From Chitinophagaceae bacterium (GTDB taxonomy: Bacteria > Bacteroidota > Bacteroidia > Chitinophagales > Chitinophagaceae), in assembly GCA_003456175.1 (NCBI GenBank), contig DMPB01000111.1, positions 47,424 through 55,300 on the forward strand: a stretch of 7,877 bases of DNA. The letters run 5' to 3'. Below are positions 1 through 7,877 of this stretch, in pieces; within the stretch, counting starts at the first letter, position 1, and every line of letters starts with the position of its first letter. The translations under genes and the position numbers were made by a program. The notes under the pieces are model-generated. The model saw only the letters and a list, made by a program, of their open reading frames with translations, was not told the DNA's origin and ran no database searches.

Positions 1-1
1 T

Positions 2-1345
2 GGGTGGGCAGAACAAAATCCAAACGATTGGTGGTATTATGTGCGGCAGGCTATATTAAAGTTAGGACAACAAATTCCTAGCGAATTGGCCTGTATAAGT
101 TGTATTGGTATAGCTTATCAAATGCATGGTTTAGTTTGTATCGACAAACAAGGAAAGTTAGTACGTAATAGTATCATTTGGTGCGATAGCAGAGCTGCAT
201 CAATTGGAGACGAAGCCTTACGGCAAATGGGAGAATCCTATTGTTATGAACATCTTTTGAATAGTCCTGGCAATTTTACTGCTAGCAAGTTAGCTTGGGT
301 TAAAACGAATGAGCCACAAGTGTTTGAGAAAATTGCAACAGTATTATTGCCTGGCGATTACATCGCATTACGACTAACGGGTACAACTGCCACTACGATC
401 ACAGGAATGAGTGAAGGCGTATTTTGGGATTATCAGCACAATAGCATTAGTAGTAAGTTGTTCGAATATTTTTCATTTGCCGAAAGGTTAATACCCAATG
501 TTCTACCAAGTTTTAGCATACATGGATTTTTATTAAAAAGCGTTGCATTGGAGTTAGGATTAAAATCGGGAATCCCAGTAAGCTACAAAGCAGGTGATCA
601 GCCAAACAATGCACTTAGCTTGGGTGTGTTAGAAGCGGGAGAGGTTGCTGCAACAGCTGGAACGAGTGGTGTTATTTATGCAGTAACTGATGAGCCAACA
701 TATGATGCCTCTGGGGCGATCAATAGTTTTGCTCACGTTAATTATACGCAAGCACATCCTAATGTGGGTATGTTGCTCTGCTTAAATGGTTGTGGTATTG
801 CAAATAAATGGGTTAAAAATCTAGCTAAAGTATCAAATTATACAACAGTAAATGCATTGGCAGCTACTAGTAATCCAGGAAGTAATGGAGTGCTTTTTTT
901 ACCCTTCGGTAATGGTGCAGAACGTATATTACATCATCGCCAGGTGAATGCAGTTTTAGAGGGCCTTAATTTCAATCAGAACACCGATGCAGACGTATGT
1001 AGAGCGGTACAAGAAGGCGTAGTTTTTGCAATGCAATATGGCGTAAAGTCGATGCAACAAATGGGTGTAACGTTCGATATAATTAAAGCTGGTAATGCTA
1101 ATATGTTTTTGAGTGATGTGTTTGTACAAACACTAGTGAATACACTCAATGTACCTGTAGCACTCTATAATACTGATGGAAGTGTTGGTGCTGCTGTTGG
1201 TGCTGTTGTTGGTATTCAGCAATGCGATGCAACTGATTATTTTAGTAAGCAAAGCGTTATCAAGCAGTTTACACCAAATGAGCACGAATATTATCAAGAA
1301 CTTTACAGTAAATGGGAACAATTATTACATAAATATATTCAATAA
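2..1345 (+). CDS. xylB: Xylulokinase (FGGY carbohydrate kinase), 5'-truncated by the window edge
   Basis: Phosphorylates D-xylulose with ATP to xylulose 5-phosphate in the cytoplasm, the second step of the isomerase pathway for xylose. The frame is already open at base 2 and reads [13 protein letters not shown] before a GTG at 41. This matches the conserved 'WxEQdPxxWW' segment near residue 40 of xylulokinases, so the GTG at 41 is an internal valine and the true start lies outside the window. About 448 codons are visible against ~490 in the family, so only ~35-40 residues, including the first phosphate-binding loop, are missing. Visible family marks are the substrate-site QMHG (Met-His at 122-127), [17 protein letters not shown], and AGDQPNNA with the probable catalytic base Asp at 596-598. 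ATAGTSG and the C-terminal AGNANMFLS and [10 protein letters not shown] segments of the actin-like ATPase fold follow. xylA begins 5 bases downstream, which implies one transcript. No internal stop or frameshift is seen. Confidence 0.94.
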   Translation, partial: GWAEQNPNDWWYYVRQAILKLGQQIPSELACISCIGIAYQMHGLVCIDKQGKLVRNSIIWCDSRAASIGDEALRQMGESYCYEHLLNSPGNFTASKLAWVKTNEPQVFEKIATVLLPGDYIALRLTGTTATTITGMSEGVFWDYQHNSISSKLFEYFSFAERLIPNVLPSFSIHGFLLKSVALELGLKSGIPVSYKAGDQPNNALSLGVLEAGEVAATAGTSGVIYAVTDEPTYDASGAINSFAHVNYTQAHPNVGMLLCLNGCGIANKWVKNLAKVSNYTTVNALAATSNPGSNGVLFLPFGNGAERILHHRQVNAVLEGLNFNQNTDADVCRAVQEGVVFAMQYGVKSMQQMGVTFDIIKAGNANMFLSDVFVQTLVNTLNVPVALYNTDGSVGAAVGAVVGIQQCDATDYFSKQSVIKQFTPNEHEYYQELYSKWEQLLHKYIQ

Positions 1346-1350
1346 ATTTT

Positions 1351-2679
1351 ATGGCTATCATTTTAGGTAACGAAACCTACTTTCCAACTATAGGAGCAAT
1401 TCAGTATGAGGGTGTTGAAAGTGACAATCCTCTTGCATTTCGCTGGTACGATGAACAGCGTATAGTTGCAGGAAAAACAATGAAAGAGTGGCTTCGCTTT
1501 GCATGTGCTTATTGGCATAGCTTCTGTGGTAATGGTGCCGATCCGTTTGGTGAAGCCACACACTTGTATCCATGGGATACAAAGGCTGATGCGGTTGAAC
1601 AAGCCAAAGCAAAAGCCGATGCTGCCTTTGAATTTATTACAAAACTGGGATTGCCTTACTATTGCTTTCATGATGTAGATGCCGTTGCATTTACCAACGA
1701 TATTGCAACTAACGAAGCTCGTTTGCAAGCTATCACTGCGTACTTGAAAGAGAAGCAAGCAGCTAGCGGCGTAAAGTTGCTGTGGGGAACGGCTAACTTA
1801 TTTTCTAATCGGCGTTATATGAATGGTGCTGCAACAAATCCTAACTTTCATGTGGTAGCACATGCAGGCGCTCAAGTAAAGGCGGCTCTTGACGCAACCA
1901 TTACACTGCAAGGAGAAAACTATGTTTTTTGGGGTGGCAGAGAAGGGTACATGTCGCTACTAAATACCAATATGCAACGTGAGAAAGAACATTTAGCAAG
2001 GTTCTTACACATGGCGAAAGATTATGCCCGTAAGCAAGGTTTTAAAGGAACATTTTTCATAGAGCCTAAACCTTGTGAGCCTAGTAAGCACCAGTACGAT
2101 TACGATAGCGAAACAGTTATCGGTTTTTTGCGAGCATTTGATTTGTTAGACGATTTTAAGTTGAATATTGAAGTAAATCATGCAACATTGGCTGGACATA
2201 CTTTTCAGCATGAATTACAAATTGCAGCCGATGCTGGCATGCTAGGTAGCATAGATGCGAATCGTGGCGATTATCAGAATGGATGGGATACCGATCAGTT
2301 CCCAAATAACATTAATGAGTTGGTAGAAGCAATGCTTGTAATTGTAGAAGCAGGCGGTTTTGCAGGCGGTGGTATTAACTTCGATGCTAAGCGTCGCAGA
2401 AATAGCACCGATATAGAAGATTTATTCTATGCACATATTGGTGGTATGGATGCTTTCGCCAGAGCATTAATTGTAGCAGATAATATTTTACGACAGTCTG
2501 ATTATACGGCTATTCGAAAGCAACGTTATGCCAGCTTTGATAGTGGTGATGGTAAGGCTTTTGAAGAAGGAATGCTGAGTCTTGAAGCATTGCGTAACTA
2601 CGCACTAGCACATGGCGAACCTACTACTATTAGTGGTAAGCAAGAGTATCTTGAAAATATCATCAACAGATTTATATAA
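1351..2679 (+). CDS. xylA: Xylose isomerase
   Basis: Interconverts D-xylose and D-xylulose in the cytoplasm using two divalent metal ions (Mg, Mn or Co). It supplies the substrate of the xylulokinase encoded just upstream. The protein is 442 residues, the usual length of the long (class II, E. coli-like) isomerases, and looks complete from [11 protein letters not shown] to the typical [12 protein letters not shown] end. The catalytic His107 and its partner Asp110 lie in CFHDVD. The expected metal ligands are all present at a constant offset of 6 from the E. coli enzyme: Glu238 and Lys240 in IEPKP, Glu274 and His277 in [10 protein letters not shown], Asp302 in SIDANRGD, Asp313 and Asp315 in GWDTDQFP, and Asp345 in [15 protein letters not shown] and [13 protein letters not shown] are further signatures. 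The ATG at 1351 is 5 bases after the xylB stop and is preceded by an A/T-rich stretch without a Shine-Dalgarno sequence, as is common in Bacteroidota. The gene is probably co-transcribed with xylB. Confidence 0.98.
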   Translation: MAIILGNETYFPTIGAIQYEGVESDNPLAFRWYDEQRIVAGKTMKEWLRFACAYWHSFCGNGADPFGEATHLYPWDTKADAVEQAKAKADAAFEFITKLGLPYYCFHDVDAVAFTNDIATNEARLQAITAYLKEKQAASGVKLLWGTANLFSNRRYMNGAATNPNFHVVAHAGAQVKAALDATITLQGENYVFWGGREGYMSLLNTNMQREKEHLARFLHMAKDYARKQGFKGTFFIEPKPCEPSKHQYDYDSETVIGFLRAFDLLDDFKLNIEVNHATLAGHTFQHELQIAADAGMLGSIDANRGDYQNGWDTDQFPNNINELVEAMLVIVEAGGFAGGGINFDAKRRRNSTDIEDLFYAHIGGMDAFARALIVADNILRQSDYTAIRKQRYASFDSGDGKAFEEGMLSLEALRNYALAHGEPTTISGKQEYLENIINRFI

Positions 2680-2688
2680 TGCGTATCA

Positions 2689-2732
2689 TCATTTACCGTA
2701 AGGTATTACAAAAGCTACCTTACGGTAAATGA
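2689..2732. repeat. Perfect 17-bp inverted repeat (hairpin or double operator) between xylA and the transporter gene
   Basis: The arms 2689-2705 (TCATTTACCGTAAGGTA) and 2716-2732 (TACCTTACGGTAAATGA) are exact reverse complements around a 10-base loop (TTACAAAAGC). After one mismatch, three more pairs and a G-T pair extend the stem outward. Each arm contains its own smaller palindrome, TACC-N4-GGTA, at 2694-2705 and 2716-2727, with centres 22 bp apart, close to two helical turns. No T-run follows, so it is not a textbook intrinsic terminator. It could separate xylBA from transporter expression, stabilise the 3' end of the xylBA message, or be a pair of repressor sites. A third copy of the small palindrome lies at 4438-4449. 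The repeat itself is seen directly; its role is inference. Confidence 0.85.
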
Positions 2733-2753
2733 CGATGCTCCAATAACTGCTAT

Positions 2754-4430
2754 ATGAATACGTTACAGCTAAGCGATTATATTGTTTTTTTTATTTATTT
2801 TATTGTTGTGGCTTCTTACGGATACTATATTTATAAAAAGAAGCAGCGTAAGGAAGCTAGTAGTACCGATTATTTTTTAGCAGAAGGCTCGCTTACTTGG
2901 TGGGCTATTGGTGCATCGTTAATTGCGTCGAATATTTCGGCAGAGCACTTCGTAGGTATGAGTGGTAGCGGCTTCAAAATGGGCTTAGCTATAGCAACAT
3001 ATGAGTGGTTGGCTGCCGCAACGTTAATTTTAGTTGCAGTTTTCTTTTTGCCTGTATACTTGAAGAATAAGATATACACCATGCCGCAGTTTTTAAAAAC
3101 TAGGTATAATGGAACAGTAGCCATGATCATGGCTATTTTTTGGTTGTTATTATATGTGTTGGTGAACCTTACTTCTATTTTGTATTTAGGTGCGTTGGCT
3201 ATTAATAGTATTAGTGGCATAAGTATTACAACCTGTATGTATTTTCTTGCGGTATTCGCTATCTTCATCACACTCGGTGGTATGAAGGTGATTGGATATA
3301 CCGATGTAATACAAGTTGCAGTACTGATTATTGGAGGTTTAGTAACGACTTATTTAGCTCTTAGTTTGGTAGCCGATCATTTTCAACAGCCTGGTGTATT
3401 GAATGGTTTTGCTCTTATCAAAGCCAAAGCCGATGATCATTTTCATATGATATTTCAACAAGGCAATACGAACTATAATGATTTGCCAGGCTTAACTGTT
3501 GTGTTGGGTGGAATGTGGATTGTACACATGAATTATTGGGGATGTAATCAGTACATCATTCAACGTGCACTTGGTGCCGATTTGAAAACAGCTAGAGAAG
3601 GTATTTTATTTGCTGCATTCTTGAAAATTTTAATGCCACTTATTGTTGTTATTCCCGGTATTGCTGCCTTTGTACTATATAAGGAAGGCTATGGTAATTT
3701 CACAACAGATATGTTGCAAGATGGTACTACGAATCCCGATAAGGCATATCCTGTATTATTGAACTTATTACCCGTTGGTTTAAAAGGTTTGTCATTTGCT
3801 GCATTAACAGCCGCAATTGTAGCATCGTTAGCTGGTAAGGCTAATTCTATATCTACTATTTTTACTTTAGATATTTTCAAAAATCATATCAACAAGCAAG
3901 CATCCGAAAAAAGTTTGGTGTTTATTGGTAGAGCTACAGTTGTAGTAGCAATGCTACTTGCTGTAATTATCGCACCTTTTTTAGGTATTGATAAAAAAGG
4001 CGGTTTCGCTTACATACAAGAATATACTGGCTTTGTTAGTCCGGGAATCTTTGCTATGTTCATACTTGGTTTTTTCTGGAAAAAGGCAACCTCCAATGCA
4101 GCATTATTTGCAACGATAGGTGGATTCGTACTATCCGTGATGTTGAAATTCTTACCTGCTTGGGTAGATTTAAGTTTCTTACAAAACAGTGGGTGGTATC
4201 ACAAGAATGGTGAAGGCATTTATGAAATACCATTTTTAGATCGTATGGGTATTGTATTTATCTGTTGTGTACTTGGTATGTATATCATTAGTCAAATTGA
4301 GCATAAGAAAATAGTAAGTGAGAATACACTGGAAATTGATAGTACTATGTTTAAGCCAAATAAAGGTTTTGTAGTTGGAGCGCTATTGGTAGTGGGTATT
4401 CTTGTTGCATTATACACCCTATTTTGGTAA
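2754..4430 (+). CDS. Sodium:sugar symporter of the SSS/SGLT family, probable xylose importer
   Basis: An inner-membrane transporter that should use the sodium gradient to bring a sugar into the cytoplasm. It has 558 residues and about 14 hydrophobic segments, the size and topology of the vSGLT-like branch. Family signatures are ASLIASNISAEHFVGMSGSG (51-73 region), the YEW around Glu84, LLYVLVNLTSILYLGALA, GYTDVIQ, YWGCNQYIIQRALGAD (from Tyr261), FAAFLKILMPLIVVIPGIAA (Lys291), AAIVASLAGKANSISTIFTLDIFK (Ser358) and YIQEYTGFVSPGIFAMFILGFFWKK (Gln422). By comparison from memory with vSGLT, Glu84, Tyr261, Lys291 and Gln422 match sugar-site residues, whereas His65 and His258 replace Gln69 and Asn260. 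Ala58, Ile61 and Ser358 keep part of the sodium site, and Ala357 replaces its first serine. The start ATG is the first after an in-frame TGA at 2730, with no Shine-Dalgarno sequence. Xylose as substrate is inferred only from xylB-xylA lying directly upstream; another sugar is possible. Confidence 0.92.
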   Translation: MNTLQLSDYIVFFIYFIVVASYGYYIYKKKQRKEASSTDYFLAEGSLTWWAIGASLIASNISAEHFVGMSGSGFKMGLAIATYEWLAAATLILVAVFFLPVYLKNKIYTMPQFLKTRYNGTVAMIMAIFWLLLYVLVNLTSILYLGALAINSISGISITTCMYFLAVFAIFITLGGMKVIGYTDVIQVAVLIIGGLVTTYLALSLVADHFQQPGVLNGFALIKAKADDHFHMIFQQGNTNYNDLPGLTVVLGGMWIVHMNYWGCNQYIIQRALGADLKTAREGILFAAFLKILMPLIVVIPGIAAFVLYKEGYGNFTTDMLQDGTTNPDKAYPVLLNLLPVGLKGLSFAALTAAIVASLAGKANSISTIFTLDIFKNHINKQASEKSLVFIGRATVVVAMLLAVIIAPFLGIDKKGGFAYIQEYTGFVSPGIFAMFILGFFWKKATSNAALFATIGGFVLSVMLKFLPAWVDLSFLQNSGWYHKNGEGIYEIPFLDRMGIVFICCVLGMYIISQIEHKKIVSENTLEIDSTMFKPNKGFVVGALLVVGILVALYTLFW

Positions 4431-4434
4431 TATA

Positions 4435-4452
4435 ATTTACCTTATGGTAAAT
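4435..4452. promoter_or_regulatory. Palindrome ATTTACC-TTAT-GGTAAAT, candidate operator upstream of the secreted protein gene
   Basis: Seven-base arms flank TTAT, starting 5 bases after the transporter stop and centred about 105 bases before the ATG at 4549. Bases 4438-4453 differ at one position from 2716-2731 in the xylA-transporter gap (TACCTTATGGTAAATG against TACCTTACGGTAAATG). The same near-16-mer in two consecutive intergenic gaps suggests a shared binding site or a dispersed repeat. A perfect dyad with a short centre is the style of LacI-, GntR- or TetR-type operators. A weak hairpin in the transporter's 3' end is the alternative. The remaining bases to 4548 show no clear TAnnTTTG-type promoter that I would defend. 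Confidence 0.5.
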
Positions 4453-4548
4453 GGTAGAATGGTGTAGAACGTTTCGTAAATATCGGCTGTACAAAATACT
4501 TTATGTTGTAGAATGCTTGTTAACTTCAGATAACACGCTTTGCTTGCT

Positions 4549-7500
4549 ATGAACAAATTGTTGCATTGTTATTTACGTAAGTACATCTTATTATTTATTG
4601 GTATTGTCTTTGTGAAATTGATAAGTGCACAGAGTTATTTTCCTGGTGGGCTGTTAAGATCAAAACTTAATCTTTGGTTAGATGCAACTGACAGTAGTAC
4701 ACTTACAATAAGCAATGGCGTAGTAACAAGGTGGAGAGATAAAGCAAATAGTCTGCAAGCCAACGCACCTGCAATGGCTAATGCACCTGTTGTAAATAAT
4801 AACCTTATCGCTGGTAAACGATTATTACAATTTCAAGGCAACAAGGTGTTGTTGGTGAATGATAATGCTAGATTAGATCCCAACAGTGGATTTAATGTTA
4901 TGCAAGTAGTTCATTTGCATAATGATATCAGCAACAGTTATACCTCTGCTACAGATTTTAGAGTAGGTACTTTTTCTAGGGGAGAGAATCCATTTACAAA
5001 TGTACCTATTGGAACAGCTTCTATTGCAGTTCGATACATACAGGGTGTAAATGATAATCGCTATCGTGTAGGCTTGATGCGTAATTCAAGTACTGTGATG
5101 ATTGGCTTCAACAACCAACGATTTGATGATTTAGCAGGTTCAACTCACTTGCTAGAAAACTATACTACAGGTTTTACTAATGGAGATACCATTGTTACTA
5201 CACAATTGAATGCAGCAGCTGCAATAAATGGCAACTATAAGTTCGTTAATTCAACGCAGCAGTTAGGTATTGGTAATCGTCCTACTTTGTATGCAAGTGT
5301 TCATTGGTCTATTGGGGAAACTATTTTCACAGGGAGTAGTTTAGGGAAATGTGGTAAAAAAATATTGAATGCCTACTTATTCTACAAGTGGCAATTACAA
5401 AGAAACATACCAGACGATATAGCTACTATTTTCTCACCTTTAGATACCATATTCACTAACAATCTTATTGGTATTGGAATGGAAGGTACAACAGATAGTG
5501 TTAACGGCAGTGCCACCAACAATGGAATGGGTTTTCAAAATGTAACAACAAATGGTTTTTTGCGAGAAGCTGGAGATTACTTACTTGCCGCTGATAACAA
5601 TGCTAATGGAACCGTGCCACTAGGTAGTAGCTTTACAAGATGGAATAGAGTTTGGTATATTGATAAAACAGATATTGCTGGCTTGGGCGGCAACTTGCAA
5701 GTGTATTTTGATTTTGCTGCGTATGGTATAGCTAATCAACTAGATACGCTTAATAACCGTTACTACTTGCTGTATAATAGTCGTAGTGCAACATTCAGTA
5801 GTGATACTAATTATGTAATACCAGTGGTTAATACTTTTCGATTAGGCAATACAAGTCAGTTTCACTTTACAGTAAATGGGTTGCATCTTAGCGATGGGTA
5901 CTATACTATTGTTTATGCTAATCGTAATATCGGTATAGCACAAATTCCACGTTTGGGCAGCTTTCCTTCTATTGATCTTCCTTCTTTACGAGCTCCAAGA
6001 TTAGCTGCAGGATTTGCAGGAAATACTTACAACTATTTACAGTTCAACATCGACAGTATCAACTATAGTATTCAACGATTTAAAATTTACGTAAGTATTA
6101 ATGGTGGAGCAACCACATTATTAGATAGTGTATTAGGGAATACTTTTTTCTATGCACATTATCAGCTCATTAATGGGTTTAGTTACAGTTATCGTATAAA
6201 GGCTGTTTATGCCAGTGGTATAGAAAGTGAATTTTCAAATGCAATTACGCTAATACCAACGGCATATATACCTACGTGGCGAACCTTGCCACAGTATGCA
6301 GGTGCTAGAAGTGTAATGATGGAAGCATCACAACCGCTACCAACAGCACCTTATAAATTTCAATTCGAAAATATTACAACAAATAGCACCTCAACATGGC
6401 TTACGAGTTCGCAGTTTAGAGAGCATAACTTATTGCAAGGACAAACCTATAACTATCGCTTTAGAGTAATGGATACTATACATGGTAACATAACTACTAG
6501 CGGATGGTCTACTGCAGCTTCTGTTTCAATCGTAGATTCTGCTAAAGGGGGGTTCACTTATAAGTTCGCGTTTATTGATAATAACAGTATAGCTCCTCCA
6601 AACGGAATCGGTCCTACAACATATAACCCATTACAAATAGATACTACGGGATTGCGTTTTATAAAACATGTACCACCTCCTGGGGTACACCCAAGAATTT
6701 ACTGCAATCCAGAAGATTCAATGGATATTAAGTGGCGACTGACCAATACGGCAAGTGGTAGAGCCTTGGCTAAGTATATACATGCCAATACAGTATTGTT
6801 ACAATTGGGTGCAGGTGTGTTTAATGGTAATGCAAATTATAACAGAGATACTTTAGGTGTTGCAATTATCAGTAATCAAGGTTTTAGTAATGTGAAGCCA
6901 TGGTACGATTCTTTAGCACTAGGCGATATTGGGGTGCTACATAACTTTAATAATTTATGGGGAGGTGCTAGTGGTAGGTTAGCAGCACAGCTAGCACATG
7001 AAGCATTTGAATGTTGGCTATATAAAGGAACCATAGATCCGGTAACAAATACTTCTTATGTAACGAGAGCCGAAAAATTGGCAAGAGCTATCACAATATG
7101 GTGCACAAAGGCACTTGCCGATAATAATAATCCACTTTCGTTTCAAAACAGAGATCGTATTGCAAACTTACAAATGGCAATGATCTACGATTTTTTGTAC
7201 GATCAAATGACAACGGCACAACGTGATACTGTTCGCAAAGCATTATTAGCCATTGCTCCAACAGATATTAGTGATTTGAATTTGCACAATACACCATCTT
7301 ATACTGCAACTTCTAACTGGGCCACTTTTGGGTATGAGATTATGGCAACATTAGCTGTTGAAGATGAGATTGGTTACACGCCACAACATGCATTTGCGTT
7401 GCAAACCTATGTTCGAATTGTACTGAATTTTTTGAACTATGGAATGTATGAAGCAACGGGTAACATGGTAGAATGCTTAGGTAAAAATCAACTTAATGCT

Positions 7501-7877
7501 GCTTTAATGGTAGCATTGGCAAAGCGTGGTTATAGTATGTTAGGGCATCCGAGTATTAGAGCTTTCGCTACAAAGTTTTGGCCTGCTATCATTCAGCCAT
7601 TTGGTTATAGTATGGTTGGTAGTGATTTATTGGGAGGTACAGGACTCAATAGCGCTGCTTATGGTGGCTGGCGAGATCGTATTTTCGATATCATTGGTTT
7701 AAAATGGGCGTATCCACGAGATAATACCATTGATTTTGTATGGAAAAATTTTGTACAGCGGGCACATGCGGGAAGTAGTGGAAGTAGTCATTATTATTTT
7801 TATCAAGATGCTTTTCGAACATCCTTAAGTCAGCCTACTTATTGGAATCATCTCTACGCTCCAGCCTTCATTACAGA
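4549..7877 (+). CDS. Secreted multidomain protein: LamG-like, FnIII-like and heparinase II/III-like (polysaccharide lyase-type) toroid; 3' end outside the window
   Basis: An open frame of 1109 codons with no stop before the window edge. The ATG at 4549 is the first after an in-frame TAA at 4531. Residues 1-27 form a signal peptide (basic start, hydrophobic IIe/Leu/Val core, cleavage after LISA); no cysteine follows, so it is not a lipoprotein. Residues ~40-285 resemble a LamG-like jelly roll, opening with LNLWLDATDSSTLT and VTRWRDKAN. Residues ~304-470 are a beta-rich module often found after such a domain in Bacteroidota exported proteins. Residues ~480-570 and ~571-665 look like fibronectin type III modules (YSYRIKAVYASGIESEFSN; YNYRFRVMDTI). 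From ~714, HPRIYCNPED, MAMIYDFLYDQMTTAQRDTVRKALL and a SNW at 922-924 resemble the alpha/alpha-toroid of heparinase II/III-type lyases (alginate, heparin and related uronic-acid polysaccharides). The C-terminal beta-sandwich, expected to hold catalytic residues, and any type IX secretion sorting domain lie beyond the edge. Catalysis and substrate are therefore inference; a binding or inactive protein is possible. Confidence 0.8.
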   Translation, partial: MNKLLHCYLRKYILLFIGIVFVKLISAQSYFPGGLLRSKLNLWLDATDSSTLTISNGVVTRWRDKANSLQANAPAMANAPVVNNNLIAGKRLLQFQGNKVLLVNDNARLDPNSGFNVMQVVHLHNDISNSYTSATDFRVGTFSRGENPFTNVPIGTASIAVRYIQGVNDNRYRVGLMRNSSTVMIGFNNQRFDDLAGSTHLLENYTTGFTNGDTIVTTQLNAAAAINGNYKFVNSTQQLGIGNRPTLYASVHWSIGETIFTGSSLGKCGKKILNAYLFYKWQLQRNIPDDIATIFSPLDTIFTNNLIGIGMEGTTDSVNGSATNNGMGFQNVTTNGFLREAGDYLLAADNNANGTVPLGSSFTRWNRVWYIDKTDIAGLGGNLQVYFDFAAYGIANQLDTLNNRYYLLYNSRSATFSSDTNYVIPVVNTFRLGNTSQFHFTVNGLHLSDGYYTIVYANRNIGIAQIPRLGSFPSIDLPSLRAPRLAAGFAGNTYNYLQFNIDSINYSIQRFKIYVSINGGATTLLDSVLGNTFFYAHYQLINGFSYSYRIKAVYASGIESEFSNAITLIPTAYIPTWRTLPQYAGARSVMMEASQPLPTAPYKFQFENITTNSTSTWLTSSQFREHNLLQGQTYNYRFRVMDTIHGNITTSGWSTAASVSIVDSAKGGFTYKFAFIDNNSIAPPNGIGPTTYNPLQIDTTGLRFIKHVPPPGVHPRIYCNPEDSMDIKWRLTNTASGRALAKYIHANTVLLQLGAGVFNGNANYNRDTLGVAIISNQGFSNVKPWYDSLALGDIGVLHNFNNLWGGASGRLAAQLAHEAFECWLYKGTIDPVTNTSYVTRAEKLARAITIWCTKALADNNNPLSFQNRDRIANLQMAMIYDFLYDQMTTAQRDTVRKALLAIAPTDISDLNLHNTPSYTATSNWATFGYEIMATLAVEDEIGYTPQHAFALQTYVRIVLNFLNYGMYEATGNMVECLGKNQLNAALMVALAKRGYSMLGHPSIRAFATKFWPAIIQPFGYSMVGSDLLGGTGLNSAAYGGWRDRIFDIIGLKWAYPRDNTIDFVWKNFVQRAHAGSSGSSHYYFYQDAFRTSLSQPTYWNHLYAPAFIT

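Noticed and set aside
41..43. GTG as the start codon of xylulokinase
   Set aside because: The frame is open to base 2 and the upstream residues ([13 protein letters not shown]) fit the conserved xylulokinase N-terminal region, so the gene begins outside the window.
1301..1316. CTTTACAGTAAATGGG, identical to 5865-5880, as a shared regulatory site resembling the intergenic palindromes
   Set aside because: Both copies are inside coding regions, read in different frames, and encode family-typical or unremarkable residues; most likely chance in A/T-rich DNA.
1133..1758. Reverse-strand and alternative-frame reading frames across the xylB-xylA junction
   Set aside because: They overlap well-supported genes, have no recognisable protein features and are explained as shadows of the conserved coding frames.
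2689..2732. Intrinsic (Rho-independent) terminator after xylA
   Set aside because: The stem is strong but not GC-rich at its base and no T-run follows it, so I call it a hairpin/operator-like repeat rather than a terminator.
2870..3271. 133-codon reverse-strand frame inside the transporter gene
   Set aside because: It is antisense to conserved membrane segments of the symporter and its hydrophobic look follows from that; no independent support.
4431..4548. A defined Bacteroidota promoter (TTTG / TAnnTTTG) before the secreted protein gene
   Set aside because: Partial matches such as TAACTTCA at 4521 exist, but no -33 element lies at the right distance.

Overview
This 7.9 kb window looks like chromosomal DNA of a free-living Bacteroidota species, probably of the Chitinophagaceae type. 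The reasons are low-to-moderate GC, start codons with no Shine-Dalgarno sequence, protein sequences of the Bacteroidota xylulokinase and xylose isomerase type, and a very large secreted protein with a LamG-like lectin domain and fibronectin type III modules. All genes are on the + strand, and the genus assignment is an inference.

Positions 2-2679 hold a tight xylose-catabolic pair. xylB (xylulokinase) is open at the left edge of the window and lacks only its first ~35-40 residues. It is followed after 5 bases by a complete xylA (xylose isomerase). Then comes a 74-base gap with a perfect 17-bp inverted repeat, and a complete SSS/SGLT-family sodium:sugar symporter (2754-4430), most likely the xylose importer. 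Together the three genes take xylose from outside the cell to xylulose 5-phosphate for the pentose phosphate pathway.

After a 118-base gap that carries another copy of the palindrome found before the transporter, a very long reading frame starts at 4549 and runs off the right edge (at least 1109 codons). It encodes an exported multidomain protein: signal peptide, LamG-like jelly roll, a further beta-rich module, two FnIII-like modules, and an alpha/alpha-toroid domain resembling the heparinase II/III-type polysaccharide lyases. It may release or bind polysaccharide outside the cell, but its substrate cannot be read from the sequence.

The most interesting non-coding signal is a TACC-N4-GGTA palindrome. 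It occurs twice in the xylA-transporter gap, with centres 22 bp apart, and once in the gap before the secreted protein. This could be an operator of a sugar-responsive repressor or a hairpin-forming intergenic repeat. No RNA genes, CRISPR arrays, insertion sequences, SusC/SusD pair or regulator gene are visible. Apart from the secreted lyase-like protein and the palindromes, the window is an ordinary sugar-utilisation locus, and I see no convincing sign of a wholly new system.
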